DNA of 64,000 nucleotides from Corynebacterium faecale (GCF_030408735.1 NZ_CP047204.1:2666001-2730000); one strand, 5' to 3'. Positions 9,409 through 17,986 are shown, numbered from the stretch's first letter. Notes: generated by a model not told the origin, from the sequence alone. Numbers and translations: made by a program.

Positions 9409-9878
9409 GAAGGTCTCCGAACTACTCGGTCAAATAGTTATGTTTTAGATATTTACAAGGAAAACCTTCAGACAAAACCAGAATCCCAGAGCTTTCCCAG
9501 AAAAACTAAATCTGACACAGAATAATCAATTCACCTACAAGGCACAACACGATAACAATTAAGACTCAGGGCTCTCTAGCCAGAGGAAATTCAAATCATC
9601 TTAAATTCGCCTCAAAATGAGGAAAAATACTAAAATCTACACATTCAAGGCAAAGCGTTAGATTCAATTAATCATCTCGTAAGTAAGATTTCATCCTCCT
9701 GAAAGCTTGTGAGCCTTCCGGATTCTGTACTGGCATCCCCCATTCCCACCCCCAATATAACTATCAATAAAGGCTCCACCCATTTTTCAAATGCCACTAT
9801 TTACTTTTAGTGAAAGTGCAATCATGAAATAAATGCCTTGCTGGATAGCAGATGTTAAATAATGAACCAAATAACCGC
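9409..9878. other. AT-rich intergenic region, promoter of the surface gene
   Basis: These 470 bases are clearly more AT-rich than the surrounding genes and hold no credible ORF. The first ~70 bases must contain the promoter and leader of the minus-strand surface gene; TAAAAC and ATAACT at about 9440-9450 (minus strand) are possible -10 elements but none is convincing. No hairpin terminator is visible for the peptidase gene that ends at 9879. The composition is consistent with foreign DNA extending to this point. Confidence 0.4.
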
Positions 9879-11204
9879 CTACCCCAGAAACTCCCTGACC
9901 AGGGCGTCATAGCCACGAACGGTCAACTCAAGGTCTTCCAGGTGGAGTGCCTCATCATGGGAATGCAGCTGCCCCATCGCCTCTGCCAGGGTGCGCCCAC
10001 GAGCATGCACAGCGAAACCATATCCGACGCCGCCCAGGCGTCGGCCGAAGCGCAGATCGGAGCCTCCGGAGGAGATGATCGGCACCACGGGTGCCTCCGG
10101 GAAGAACTCCCCCAGTACCTTCTCGATCGCGCGGTACAGACCGGAATCGGTGGGACTGACGGTGGCCTCCTCTGAGATGAGGTGTTCGATCTCGACCTCA
10201 TCAGCCAGGTCCCCCAAAGCAGTTCGCAGTACCTCATCCACATAATCATTGGTCTGACCGGGCAGAGTGCGGATATCCAATTCCAGGTAGGCATGCGAGG
10301 GCAACACATTGATGGCCTGACCTGCACGGACCACAGTCTGGGCGATGGTCAGGTGGGACACGGCGTGGGCGAAACGGGCCAGGTCACCGAACTCCCCATA
10401 AGCAGAAGGATCTGTGCCGTTCAGCAGCGCCTGTTCCGTATCCGCATCAAAGCGGAAGGCCTGCACGAAGCCCTGCCAGATATCGTCCTTGGCCACCTTC
10501 AGGTCGGCCGCCGCGATACGCCTGGCCACCTCACCGATTTTCACAATCGAGCTCTCGCGGTCAAAGGGGATTGATCCATGGCCGGCATCGCCGTGCACAT
10601 GCAGACGCCGTTGAGCAGCACCCTTCTCACCAACATTGACCACCACCGCATCGCTGCCATCACGCACCGGAAGGTGGGATCCGCCTGTTTCGGAGAGGCA
10701 GTTCTTCCAACTGAACGCCTCTGGGTGTTCCTCGGACAACCACTTCGCACCGAGGCCGCCACGGGCCTCCTCATCGGCGATGCCCACGAAGGTGAGTGTT
10801 CCGCGAAGTCCACCTTCGCGGGCCACCTGTCGTGTCACAGCCGCCTGGGTGGCGGTGATGAAGAGCATGTCCACTGCTCCCCTGCCCCAGATCTGTCCAT
10901 CGGAGATCTCGGCGCCGAAGGGATCTTTGGTCCACTTCGGTTCGTCGATAGGCACCACGTCGGTGTGTCCGAGCAGCGTCAGCGGCTCGGCGGTCGGATC
11001 GGTGCCGGGCACCGTAAAGATGATGGTGGTTCTGCCGGGCCGTGGTTCCAGCCGCTGGATCTTCACATTGGGCACACCGGCGAAGAAACGCTCGAGGGTG
11101 TCGGCGTTGCGGATCTCCTGGCCGGAATCCGGGGTGAGGTCATTCACGCAGGCATTGCGGATGAGTTCCCGGAGCAGGGGCAGGGTGTCGTCATACAGTG
11201 TCAA
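9879..11204 (-). CDS. M20/M25/M40 family metallopeptidase
   Basis: The 441-residue protein has the metal-binding pattern of M20 dipeptidase/deacylase enzymes: LLGHTDVVP (His and catalytic Asp), GRGAVDML, IADEEARGG (catalytic Glu pair) and a C-terminal SHDEALHLEDL with the last metal His. The dimerisation domain lies between. The start is TTG at 11204, where AGGAG stands seven bases upstream and overlaps the metI stop region. A longer frame upstream would run into metI and is rejected. Position as fourth gene after metQ-metN-metI with no gap implies co-transcription. The cytoplasmic enzyme may release methionine from N-acyl or dipeptide forms brought in by the importer; the substrate is inference. 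Confidence 0.85.
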   Translation of the reverse strand: MTLYDDTLPLLRELIRNACVNDLTPDSGQEIRNADTLERFFAGVPNVKIQRLEPRPGRTTIIFTVPGTDPTAEPLTLLGHTDVVPIDEPKWTKDPFGAEISDGQIWGRGAVDMLFITATQAAVTRQVAREGGLRGTLTFVGIADEEARGGLGAKWLSEEHPEAFSWKNCLSETGGSHLPVRDGSDAVVVNVGEKGAAQRRLHVHGDAGHGSIPFDRESSIVKIGEVARRIAAADLKVAKDDIWQGFVQAFRFDADTEQALLNGTDPSAYGEFGDLARFAHAVSHLTIAQTVVRAGQAINVLPSHAYLELDIRTLPGQTNDYVDEVLRTALGDLADEVEIEHLISEEATVSPTDSGLYRAIEKVLGEFFPEAPVVPIISSGGSDLRFGRRLGGVGYGFAVHARGRTLAEAMGQLHSHDEALHLEDLELTVRGYDALVREFLG

Positions 11205-11214
11205 GTGAATTCTC

Positions 11215-11880
11215 CTAATAGCGGGAACGTGCCGCGAGCCAGTTGCCCAGGGACTGGATGCCCTGGACAACGATGATGAGGATGATCACGGTGGCGATCA
11301 TGGCAACGGTATCGAACTGCTGATAACCATAGGAGACAGCCAGGTCACCCACGCCACCACCACCGATGACACCGGCCATGGCGGTGGCGCCGATGAGTCC
11401 GACGCATGCGGTGGTCATGGCCAGCACGATGGAGCTCTTGGCCTCAGGGAGCAGGAAATGCCGGATGGTCTGCCAGGTGGATGCGCCCATCGACTGGGCG
11501 GCCTCCATGATGCCGTCGGGCACCTCGAGCAGGGAGTTCTCAATCAGTCTGCCGATATACGGCGCGATGTAGATGGTCAGCGGTACCAGCGCAGCCGTGG
11601 TGCCAATCGATGTCCCAGAAATCAGCCTGGTGAACGGCACGATGGCCACCATCAAAATGATGAAGGGCAATGAGCGCACAATGTTCACCACCACATTGAG
11701 CACATTGTAAATAGCGGCATTCGGCTTCAGGCCATCCTTGCGGGTGAGCACCAGAATCACCGCGATCGGGATGCCCAGCAGGCTGCCGAGGAAGAGCGAA
11801 ATGCCCACCATGTAGATGGTTTCATAGAACGCATCCAGGTATTGCTGGTTGGATACGCGGGTATCAAAAAGTTCGGTCAT
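11215..11880 (-). CDS. metI: Methionine ABC transporter permease MetI
   Basis: This 221-residue protein has five to six hydrophobic helices and the ABC permease EAA loop (EAAQSMGASTWQTIRHFLLP, about residues 130-150), which contacts the ATPase. Length and loop match the MetI family, the membrane part of the D/L-methionine importer. The start ATG overlaps the stop of metN by four bases, which indicates translational coupling. It sits between metN and an M20 peptidase in one minus-strand operon. Confidence 0.92.
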   Translation of the reverse strand: MTELFDTRVSNQQYLDAFYETIYMVGISLFLGSLLGIPIAVILVLTRKDGLKPNAAIYNVLNVVVNIVRSLPFIILMVAIVPFTRLISGTSIGTTAALVPLTIYIAPYIGRLIENSLLEVPDGIMEAAQSMGASTWQTIRHFLLPEAKSSIVLAMTTACVGLIGATAMAGVIGGGGVGDLAVSYGYQQFDTVAMIATVIILIIVVQGIQSLGNWLAARSRY

Positions 11881-12881
11881 GACAGCACCTCCACATCCAA
11901 TCCTTCAAGCCCCGATGCCCAGTTGGCGGCCTCGATGGCTTTGTCCCCCTTGATGCCGAGCACGAGTGTGCCCACGGTGGTGCGGCGCAGCGGCGCCTCG
12001 GTGGCGTTCAACAGGGAGATGGACACATTGAAATTTGTGGCCATGTCGGTGATGAGGTCACGCGCCGCGCGTTCCCGGTAGGTCACACGCACGGCGGTGC
12101 CGGCGCGCCCCGAGGCGATGTCATCGGCGACATCTTCAGGCAGGCGGCTGGGCACGACGGTATCCACAAAGCGCCTGGTGAGCGGTTGCTGAGGCTTGGA
12201 AAAGACCTTATCGACGGAACCACTTTCTATCAGTTCCCCATATTCCAGAACTGCCACGCCATCAGCAATCTTGGCCACCACATTCATCTGGTGGGTGATG
12301 ATCAACACCGTGACACCGAGCTCTGAATTGATCTTCACAATCAGGTCGAGAATCTGGTCGGTGGTGAGAGGGTCGAGGGCGCTGGTTGGTTCGTCGCAAA
12401 GCAGGATCTTTGGCCTGGTCACCAACGCACGGGCGATGCCGACGCGCTGCTGCTGACCACCGGAAAGCTGTTTCGGGCGGTTGGCCGCACGGTCTGCAAG
12501 ACCGACGAGCTCAAGCGATTCAGCGACCCGCTTATCGATCTCGCGTTTGGGAACACCCGCGATCACCAGCGGCATGGCGACATTCTCCGCGACGGTCCGT
12601 GATGCCAGCAGGTTGTAATGCTGGAACACCATGGACACATTCGAACGCAGGTTACTGAGATCCTTCACACCGAGTTTCGCCGGTTCAACGCCGAGGACCT
12701 CGACCACACCGGAGGTCGGTGTTTCGAGGCCATTGACGGTTCTGATCAGTGTGGATTTGCCTGCACCTGAGGTGCCGACCACCCCGAAGATCTCACCCTC
12801 GGGGACATCCAGGCTGATGTTCTTCAGCGCATGGAGGTCCCCGTAGTTCTTAGAGACGTTCCGAAAAGAAACAGCATGCAT
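11877..12881 (-). CDS. metN: Methionine ABC transporter ATP-binding protein MetN
   Basis: The 334-residue ATPase has Walker A GTSGAGKST (36-44), signature LSGGQQQRVGIARAL, Walker B ILLCDEPTSALDP and an H-loop TLIITHQM-type segment. The last ~80 residues form the NIL domain. In MetN of E. coli this domain binds methionine and inhibits transport when the cell is replete. The gene overlaps metQ by one base and metI by four. With MetI and the lipoprotein MetQ it powers methionine uptake. Confidence 0.93.
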   Translation of the reverse strand: MHAVSFRNVSKNYGDLHALKNISLDVPEGEIFGVVGTSGAGKSTLIRTVNGLETPTSGVVEVLGVEPAKLGVKDLSNLRSNVSMVFQHYNLLASRTVAENVAMPLVIAGVPKREIDKRVAESLELVGLADRAANRPKQLSGGQQQRVGIARALVTRPKILLCDEPTSALDPLTTDQILDLIVKINSELGVTVLIITHQMNVVAKIADGVAVLEYGELIESGSVDKVFSKPQQPLTRRFVDTVVPSRLPEDVADDIASGRAGTAVRVTYRERAARDLITDMATNFNVSISLLNATEAPLRRTTVGTLVLGIKGDKAIEAANWASGLEGLDVEVLS

Positions 12882-13708
12882 TAGTTGTATTCCGGAACGA
12901 ACCAGTAATTGTTGGAGTTCTCCTCATCGATGAACGCGCCGAATTCCTCGGACTGGTAGGCATCGATCACGGCCTGCGCCCACTCGGAATCAGCCTTGTC
13001 CTCGGTGGTCACAGCAACCAGAATCAGCTCTGGGCGCAGTTCCTCATCAATGAGTGCCAGCTCAGGATCAACACCGGAAGAGTAGGAGATGGAACCCGGA
13101 ATGACACCCCAGTCCAGGTCCTGCAGGGAACGTGGGATGGTGGCGGAATCCATCGGCATGATGTCAAGGTTGAAGGGGTTCTCCGCGATGTCATTCTGGG
13201 TGATCTGGATCGGATCATGCCCCTCGTTCAGCGTGATCCAGCCCGCATCAACCAGGATGTTATAGGCGCGGGACTGGTTGGAGGCGTCCAGTGGAATACC
13301 CACGGTCTGGCCCTCAGCGACATCCTCAAGAGAACCGTGACGCTCCGAGTAGAGCTTGGCCGGAACGGTGGGGATCTCCACCAGGGATGCGAGGTTGGCA
13401 TCGCGCTCGCGGTTGAACACCTCCATATAGGCGGTGTGCTGATCAACATTGAGGTCAACAGAGCCTTCAGCAACTGCAGTGTCTGCCTGCTGAAGATCGG
13501 AGAAGTTGGTGTATTCCAGGGTGTAACCCTGCTCAGTGAGGATCGGATCAATGCCGTCCTTGAAGAGTTCGGAATAAGGCCCGGGGGAAGTGCCAACCTT
13601 GATCACATCGCCATCGCCCTCAGAATCGCTGCCGCAGGCAACGAGGGAGAAAGCCAGTGCCGCCGCGCCGATCGTGGCGCCGATCTTGCGTGAAAGTGAA
13701 ATACCCAC
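12881..13708 (-). CDS. metQ: Methionine-binding lipoprotein MetQ
   Basis: This NlpA-family binding protein of 275 residues starts with a lipoprotein signal (ALAFSLVAC, lipid-modified Cys near residue 25). NlpA-type features include a KVGTSPGPYSELF opening and the QHTAYMEVFN segment that contacts ligand. The start is GTG with AGGAG five bases upstream. It is the first gene of metQ-metN-metI-peptidase. A perfect McbR operator 70-85 bp upstream indicates repression by the sulfur regulator McbR when S-adenosylhomocysteine is low; that mechanism is known from C. glutamicum and is inferred here. Confidence 0.93.
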   Translation of the reverse strand: MGISLSRKIGATIGAAALAFSLVACGSDSEGDGDVIKVGTSPGPYSELFKDGIDPILTEQGYTLEYTNFSDLQQADTAVAEGSVDLNVDQHTAYMEVFNRERDANLASLVEIPTVPAKLYSERHGSLEDVAEGQTVGIPLDASNQSRAYNILVDAGWITLNEGHDPIQITQNDIAENPFNLDIMPMDSATIPRSLQDLDWGVIPGSISYSSGVDPELALIDEELRPELILVAVTTEDKADSEWAQAVIDAYQSEEFGAFIDEENSNNYWFVPEYN

Positions 13709-13777
13709 AATAACTCCTGTGATTTAAGTTCGATATGTTTCTAACAGTCCACCGTAGACCGGAGCGTTCAATTTGTA

Positions 13778-13793
13778 TAGACTATGCGGTCTA
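13778..13793. promoter_or_regulatory. McbR operator upstream of metQNI
   Basis: The sequence TAGACTATGCGGTCTA is an exact match to the TAGAC-N6-GTCTA consensus of McbR, the TetR-type repressor of sulfur and methionine genes in C. glutamicum. The palindrome extends to eight bases per arm with GTA/TAC outside. It lies in the divergent region between metQ and the cytochrome b561-like gene, closer to the far side of the metQ promoter. A lone TAGAC half-site occurs at about 13755. Confidence 0.9.
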
Positions 13794-13908
13794 TACTTGC
13801 CCCCGTTTAGTACCCCGCAGATTTTCCACTGACTCCAAACCTCCAGCTGATATGGAAAATCACCATCCGGGCGCTACCCTGATTACGAAACTAAAGCTTG
13901 GATTGAAC

Positions 13909-15903
13909 ATGACAACGACAACCCAACCTTCAACAAAACCGCAGCAAGAGGCAACTTCCCACATGGACGGCACCCCACCGAAGAACCTGAACACCCCACC
14001 GCCCCCACCGGGATCCGCCATCCCCGTTCCCGGCGGGTCAATCCCTGCTGCAAACACCATCCCGGCAGCACCACCCATGCCCGCCACCGGCGCCACCCCG
14101 CCCCCTGCACCCGGTTCAACCATTCCCGCACCAGGCGGTGTCGCCCCCGTTCCGCTAAGCCCAGTTAGCGCAGTTCCTGCTCCAGGTGGTGCCACACCTA
14201 TCCCCGGTGGCGCAGTTCCTGCCCCGGGAGGTGCGGCGCCCGCCCCAGGTGGCGCAGTTCCTGCCCCGGGAGGTGCGGCGCCCGCCCCAGGTGGTGCTGC
14301 GCCTGCCCCGGGCCAATCGGCTCCCATTATGGCGCCCGCCCCCGGGAGTGCTATTCCAGTTGCAACCAATCTGGCTCCAGGTGCAGCTATTCCAGCTCCT
14401 GGAACCTCCGCCCCGGCAGCCCCCGGCGCGACCACGCCGCTCGCGGGTTCAGCGGTGCCCGCACCGGGCTCCACCATGCCATTCGCCCCAGGCTCAGCGA
14501 TCCCAGCTCCAGGCGGCGCCCCTGCAGCAGTACCAGCAGTGCCGGTTCCAGGCGCAGCGGTTCCAGGCAGCGCGCTACCAACACCAGGTGGCGTCCCCTC
14601 GGTTCCCAGCGCAGCAGCTCCCGGCACGGCAGTACCTGCACCAGGTGGCGTCCCCTCGGTTCCCAGCGCAGCAGCTCCCGGCACGGCAGTACCTGCACCA
14701 GGTGGCGTCCCCTCGGTTCCCAGCGCAGCAGCTCCCGGCACGGCAGTACCTGCACCAGGTGGCGTCCCCTCGGTTCCCAGCGCAGCGGTTCCAGGCAGCG
14801 CGCTACCAACACCAGGTTCCATTCCTGCTCCGGGAGCGGGCGCAACACCAGTTACTCCTGGCGCCGTCCCCACCCCGGCAATTCAAGCAACTCCGGCAGC
14901 CCCGGGCGCAACAGCGGCAACCGCTGCCAGGCCTGCATCCGAAGCAGAACTCAAGCCAGCACGGTCTGAGAACCTGAAGAAGCAGTTCACCCTGCGCTAC
15001 AACCTGATGAAGCCCTTGACCAGGAAACAGTGGTACGGCACGCTCGGGTTGATTTTCCTCGCCGCGGTTGTTGTCGCTGCGGTGGCGGTCGTGGCTGCGA
15101 AGTTGTTCCTCAGCACTGATATGGCTCAGAACTTCATCACGGAGTACCCGGGCAAGTATGACAATCCAGAGGGTGCCCCTGCGGGCATTCCAGGATGGTT
15201 GGCCTGGCAGCATTTCCTCAACATGTTCTTCCTCGTGCTGATCATCCGGACCGGCATCCAGATCAACCAGACGAGGCGTCCGAAGGGGTACTGGACATCC
15301 AAGCGCGGCGGCAAGAAGATTTCGTTGACGTTGTGGCTCCATCTCTCACTTGATCTGCTGTGGGTGCTCAACGGTGTGCTCTTCTACATTCTGTTGTTCA
15401 GTACCGGTCAGTGGATGAGGATTGTGCCCACCAGTTGGGAATTCCTCCCGAATGCACTCAGCTCAGGTCTGCAGTATCTTTCCCTGGACTGGCCCACGGA
15501 GAACGGCTGGGTGAATTACAACAGTCTGCAGGAACTGGTGTACTTCATCACCGTGTTCATCGCCGCACCACTGGCTATCCTTTCCGGTCTGCGGATGTCT
15601 GCCTATTGGCCGAAGGACAACAAGGTGCTCAACAAGATCTTCCCCATTGGAGTGGCGCGCGCGGTCCATTTCCCGGTGATGATCTATTACATCGTGTTTG
15701 TGATCCTCCATGTGTTCCTGGTGTTTGCCACAGGTGCACTGCGCAACCTGAACCATATGTATGGCGGTCAGGATGCGACCAATTGGACGGGTTTCTGGGT
15801 GTTCGTTGCATCGCTGTTTGTCATCGGTGCCGGCTTGGCGGCAGCACGTCCGGTCATCGTGGCGCCGATCGCGAAGCTCTTCGGCAACGTCACCGCCCGA
15901 TAA
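13909..15903 (+). CDS. Cytochrome b561-like membrane protein with Pro/Ala/Gly-rich N-terminal tail
   Basis: This 664-residue protein has two parts. Residues ~1-340 are low-complexity PAPGG/AAPAPG repeats, presumably cytosolic and disordered. The C-terminal ~320 residues contain five to six helices with histidines in WQHFLNM, WLHLSLDLL, AVHFPVMIYY and ILHVFLVF. These are placed as in di-heme cytochrome b561/thiosulfate-reductase b subunits. Start ATG 13909 (MTTTTQPSTK) is preferred over upstream ATGs because the extra N-terminal residues look noncoding; the Shine-Dalgarno site is weak. No partner oxidoreductase is adjacent. A quinone/electron-transfer role is inferred from the fold only. A strong terminator follows. 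Confidence 0.75.
   Translation: MTTTTQPSTKPQQEATSHMDGTPPKNLNTPPPPPGSAIPVPGGSIPAANTIPAAPPMPATGATPPPAPGSTIPAPGGVAPVPLSPVSAVPAPGGATPIPGGAVPAPGGAAPAPGGAVPAPGGAAPAPGGAAPAPGQSAPIMAPAPGSAIPVATNLAPGAAIPAPGTSAPAAPGATTPLAGSAVPAPGSTMPFAPGSAIPAPGGAPAAVPAVPVPGAAVPGSALPTPGGVPSVPSAAAPGTAVPAPGGVPSVPSAAAPGTAVPAPGGVPSVPSAAAPGTAVPAPGGVPSVPSAAVPGSALPTPGSIPAPGAGATPVTPGAVPTPAIQATPAAPGATAATAARPASEAELKPARSENLKKQFTLRYNLMKPLTRKQWYGTLGLIFLAAVVVAAVAVVAAKLFLSTDMAQNFITEYPGKYDNPEGAPAGIPGWLAWQHFLNMFFLVLIIRTGIQINQTRRPKGYWTSKRGGKKISLTLWLHLSLDLLWVLNGVLFYILLFSTGQWMRIVPTSWEFLPNALSSGLQYLSLDWPTENGWVNYNSLQELVYFITVFIAAPLAILSGLRMSAYWPKDNKVLNKIFPIGVARAVHFPVMIYYIVFVILHVFLVFATGALRNLNHMYGGQDATNWTGFWVFVASLFVIGAGLAAARPVIVAPIAKLFGNVTAR
14584..14790 (+). 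repeat. 57-bp tandem repeats in the proline-rich tail
   Basis: The unit CCAGGTGGCGTCCCCTCGGT... begins at 14584, 14641, 14698 and 14755, with a 57-bp period coding the 19-residue PGGVPSVPSAAAPGTAVPA. The three complete copies are virtually identical, so copy number probably varies between strains. Shorter PAPGGAA units occupy 14170-14320. Confidence 0.9.
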
Positions 15904-15924
15904 TCTTCTTTCGCTTCGGCACAT

Positions 15925-15973
15925 GGGCCGTGTCCAGACCCCCGCAACGGGGATCGGGACACGGCCCTTTTCT
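15925..15973 (+). terminator. Rho-independent terminator after the b561-like gene
   Basis: Stem GGGCCGTGTCC pairs with GGACACGGCCC at 15959-15969, separated by a loop that itself contains a CCCCG/CGGGG stem, and is followed by TTTTCT. It lies about 20 bp after the stop codon. Confidence 0.9.
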
Positions 15974-16089
15974 ATGCCCGTCACGTGTCGATCACGCGCA
16001 AATCAATAATTTTTCCGATTTTCAAAAGAGCTTCCCACCAGCACCGGCCCAAGCTATGGCGAACACTGACCACCCCATACCCCTTTAAT

Positions 16090-16123
16090 GTGATATCACT
16101 TTCCTGTAATCTGATATCAGATT
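16090..16123 (+). promoter_or_regulatory. Paired TGATATCA palindromes upstream of the SPFH gene
   Basis: Two perfect palindromes lie 60-95 bp before the SPFH start: GTGATATCAC (16090-16099) and AATCTGATATCAGATT (16108-16123). Their centres are about 20-21 bp apart, two helical turns, as expected for a pair of dimer sites. They share the octamer TGATATCA. No known corynebacterial regulator with this consensus comes to mind. Confidence 0.6.
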
Positions 16124-16184
16124 AATCATTCATCCCCAGCGCGCTCCCCCCCCAGACCACCACCCCCATGAAGGGACCCACATC

Positions 16185-17195
16185 ATGAAGCAGGAACAGC
16201 ACCCCGACATCCCCCACAACCCGGACAACGATGCGGAAGCACCACCCGTCGCGGTATCCACGCAACCTGTGGGCAGCGAAGGCAAACGCGTTCACATCAA
16301 GGAAGTGCCCGTCTGGTCACTCGGAGCCGGCCCGACAGCGATCGTCCTGATCCTTCTCCTCGCCGTCCTGATCGCCACTGTTGTCACCGGGATCAGCGCG
16401 ATCAACTCCCTGGAAAGCACCGGTGGTGCGGAAGGCCTGGCCGGACTGATCGTCTCGATCGTGTTGTTCATCATCGCCACCGTCGTCCTGTCCACCTCCA
16501 TCAAGGTGGTCAGCCCCGGACATACTCTGACCACGCAGTTCTTCGGCCGCTATATCGGCACCCTGCGCCGCACAGGCCTGTCCTTTGTTCCGCCCCTGAG
16601 CGTGACCAAACGCGTCTCGGTGCGTGTCCGCAATTTTGAAACCGAAGAGGCCAAGGTCAACGATTACAACGGCAACCCGATCAATATCGCCTCCATCATC
16701 GTGTGGCAGGTCGCCGATACCGCGCAGGCGAGCTTCTCCGTCGAGGATTATGAAGAGTTTCTGACCCAGCAGGCCGACTCAGCCCTGCGCCATGTGGCGA
16801 CGCAGCACCCCTATGATGCGCCGGTCGACGGCCGCATTTCCCTGCGCGGTTCCACGGAAGAGGTTTCAAGAGAGCTTGCCGACGAAGTGGCCGCCCGCGC
16901 CGCCGTTGCCGGCATTGAAATCATCGAGGCCCGCATTTCATCGTTGAGCTACGCCCCGGAAATCGCTCAGGCCATGCTGCAGCGTCAGCAGGCGGCAGCC
17001 ATTGTTGATGCACGTGAAACCATCGTCGAAGGCGCTGTCACCATGGTCGAGTCCGCCCTCGACCAGTTGCAGGAGCGTGACATCGTGGACCTGGATCCGG
17101 AACGCCGCGCCGCGATGGTCTCCAATCTCCTGGTGGTGCTGTGCTCCGATAACAATGCCCAGCCCATCGTCAACGCCGGCAGTCTCTACCACTAG
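16185..17195 (+). CDS. SPFH (stomatin/prohibitin-like) membrane protein
   Basis: The 336-residue protein has an acidic N-terminus, two adjacent hydrophobic helices (about 46-72 and 84-106), and then a stomatin/flotillin SPFH domain with SPGHTLTTQFFG, a VRNFETEEAKVNDYNGNPI segment and the coiled ELADEVAARAAVAGIEI stretch. SPFH proteins form large membrane scaffolds linked to proteases and envelope stress. GAAGGGA stands eight bases before the ATG. It leads a unit with a ribbon-helix-helix-like protein and tag. The same arrangement occurs in C. glutamicum next to hmp, where the gene has been called ppmA (from memory). Paired palindromes upstream suggest tight regulation. Confidence 0.85.
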   Translation: MKQEQHPDIPHNPDNDAEAPPVAVSTQPVGSEGKRVHIKEVPVWSLGAGPTAIVLILLLAVLIATVVTGISAINSLESTGGAEGLAGLIVSIVLFIIATVVLSTSIKVVSPGHTLTTQFFGRYIGTLRRTGLSFVPPLSVTKRVSVRVRNFETEEAKVNDYNGNPINIASIIVWQVADTAQASFSVEDYEEFLTQQADSALRHVATQHPYDAPVDGRISLRGSTEEVSRELADEVAARAAVAGIEIIEARISSLSYAPEIAQAMLQRQQAAAIVDARETIVEGAVTMVESALDQLQERDIVDLDPERRAAMVSNLLVVLCSDNNAQPIVNAGSLYH

Positions 17196-17198
17196 ACA

Positions 17199-17393
17199 AT
17201 GGCTCGCAAACAGGTGCCACTTCGCCTCGATCCGGCGGTCTACGAGGCGATCGCACGGTGGGCCGGCGATGAGGCCCGCAGCACCAACGCCCAGATTGAA
17301 GTCATGCTCAGGGATCAACTCCGCAGAGCAGGCAGACTGCCCCGCAATATCGGCGAGATCCCTAAACCCGGACGCCCGAAGGAACAACCATGA
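17199..17393 (+). CDS. Small Arc-type ribbon-helix-helix-like protein
   Basis: The 64-residue product reads KQVPLRLDPAVYEAIARWA, then an ARSTNAQIEVMLRDQL helix. This is the strand-helix-helix pattern of Arc/MetJ-type DNA-binding proteins (PLRLDP...I...A...S.NA.IE..L). It starts four bases after the SPFH stop and overlaps the tag start in ATGA, so it is translated with them. No Shine-Dalgarno site of its own is visible. It might bind the TGATATCA palindromes upstream of the SPFH gene, which is only a guess from position. No toxin gene is adjacent. Confidence 0.75.
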   Translation: MARKQVPLRLDPAVYEAIARWAGDEARSTNAQIEVMLRDQLRRAGRLPRNIGEIPKPGRPKEQP

Positions 17394-17986
17394 GCACCAT
17401 CATTGGCCCGGATGGACTGGCCCGACCACCCTGGGCCGCCACCGATCCCCTGCTCATGCAGTACTACGACACCGAGTGGGGCATGCCCGTCCGGGATGAA
17501 CAGGGCCTCTTCGAACGCATTTCACTGGAGGCTTTCCAATCCGGACTCTCATGGGCGATCATCCTGCGTAAACGACTCGCCTTCCGTGAGGCTTTTTGTG
17601 ATTTCGATCCTGAACGGGTGGCGGCGTTCACTGAAGCAGACGTCGATAAGCTTCTGGCCGAGCCAGCCATCGTGCGCAACCAGCGCAAGATCCGCGCCAC
17701 CATCAACAACGCCAAAGCCACCCTTCTCCTGCGGGAGAAGGGTGGCCTGGTGGATTTTGTGTGGGGGTTCCAACCGGCAGACACACCCCGGCCGGAGACC
17801 CCGGAGGAGGTGCCCACACAATCAGCTGAATCCCTCGCGCTGTCAAAAGCGCTGAAGAAGGAAGGGTTCAGCTTCGTGGGGCCCACCACCATGTTCGCTC
17901 TCATGGAGGCGATCGGGATGGTGGACACCCACCTATTGGCCAGCCACCGGCGGGGTAGTTCTGGGATCTGGCCTGGAGCCGCTTAG
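17390..17986 (+). CDS. tag: DNA-3-methyladenine glycosylase I
   Basis: The 198-residue enzyme matches Tag. It has MQYYDTEWGMPVRDEQGLFE near the N-terminus (contacting 3-methyladenine), LEAFQSGLSWAIILRKR, and GFSFVGPTTMFALMEAIGMV with DTHL at the end. Tag removes 3-methyladenine from alkylated DNA as the first step of base-excision repair. Family members usually keep Cys/His zinc ligands at both ends; the N-terminal Cys is absent here, though H-rich LASHRR is present. The start overlaps the small upstream gene, and the 3' end overlaps hmp convergently by four bases. Confidence 0.88.
   Translation: MSTIIGPDGLARPPWAATDPLLMQYYDTEWGMPVRDEQGLFERISLEAFQSGLSWAIILRKRLAFREAFCDFDPERVAAFTEADVDKLLAEPAIVRNQRKIRATINNAKATLLLREKGGLVDFVWGFQPADTPRPETPEEVPTQSAESLALSKALKKEGFSFVGPTTMFALMEAIGMVDTHLLASHRRGSSGIWPGAA

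Noticed and set aside
13860..14873. 337-codon minus-strand frame opposite the proline-rich tail
   Set aside because: It is the GC-rich antisense of PAPGG repeats and has no independent coding signal.
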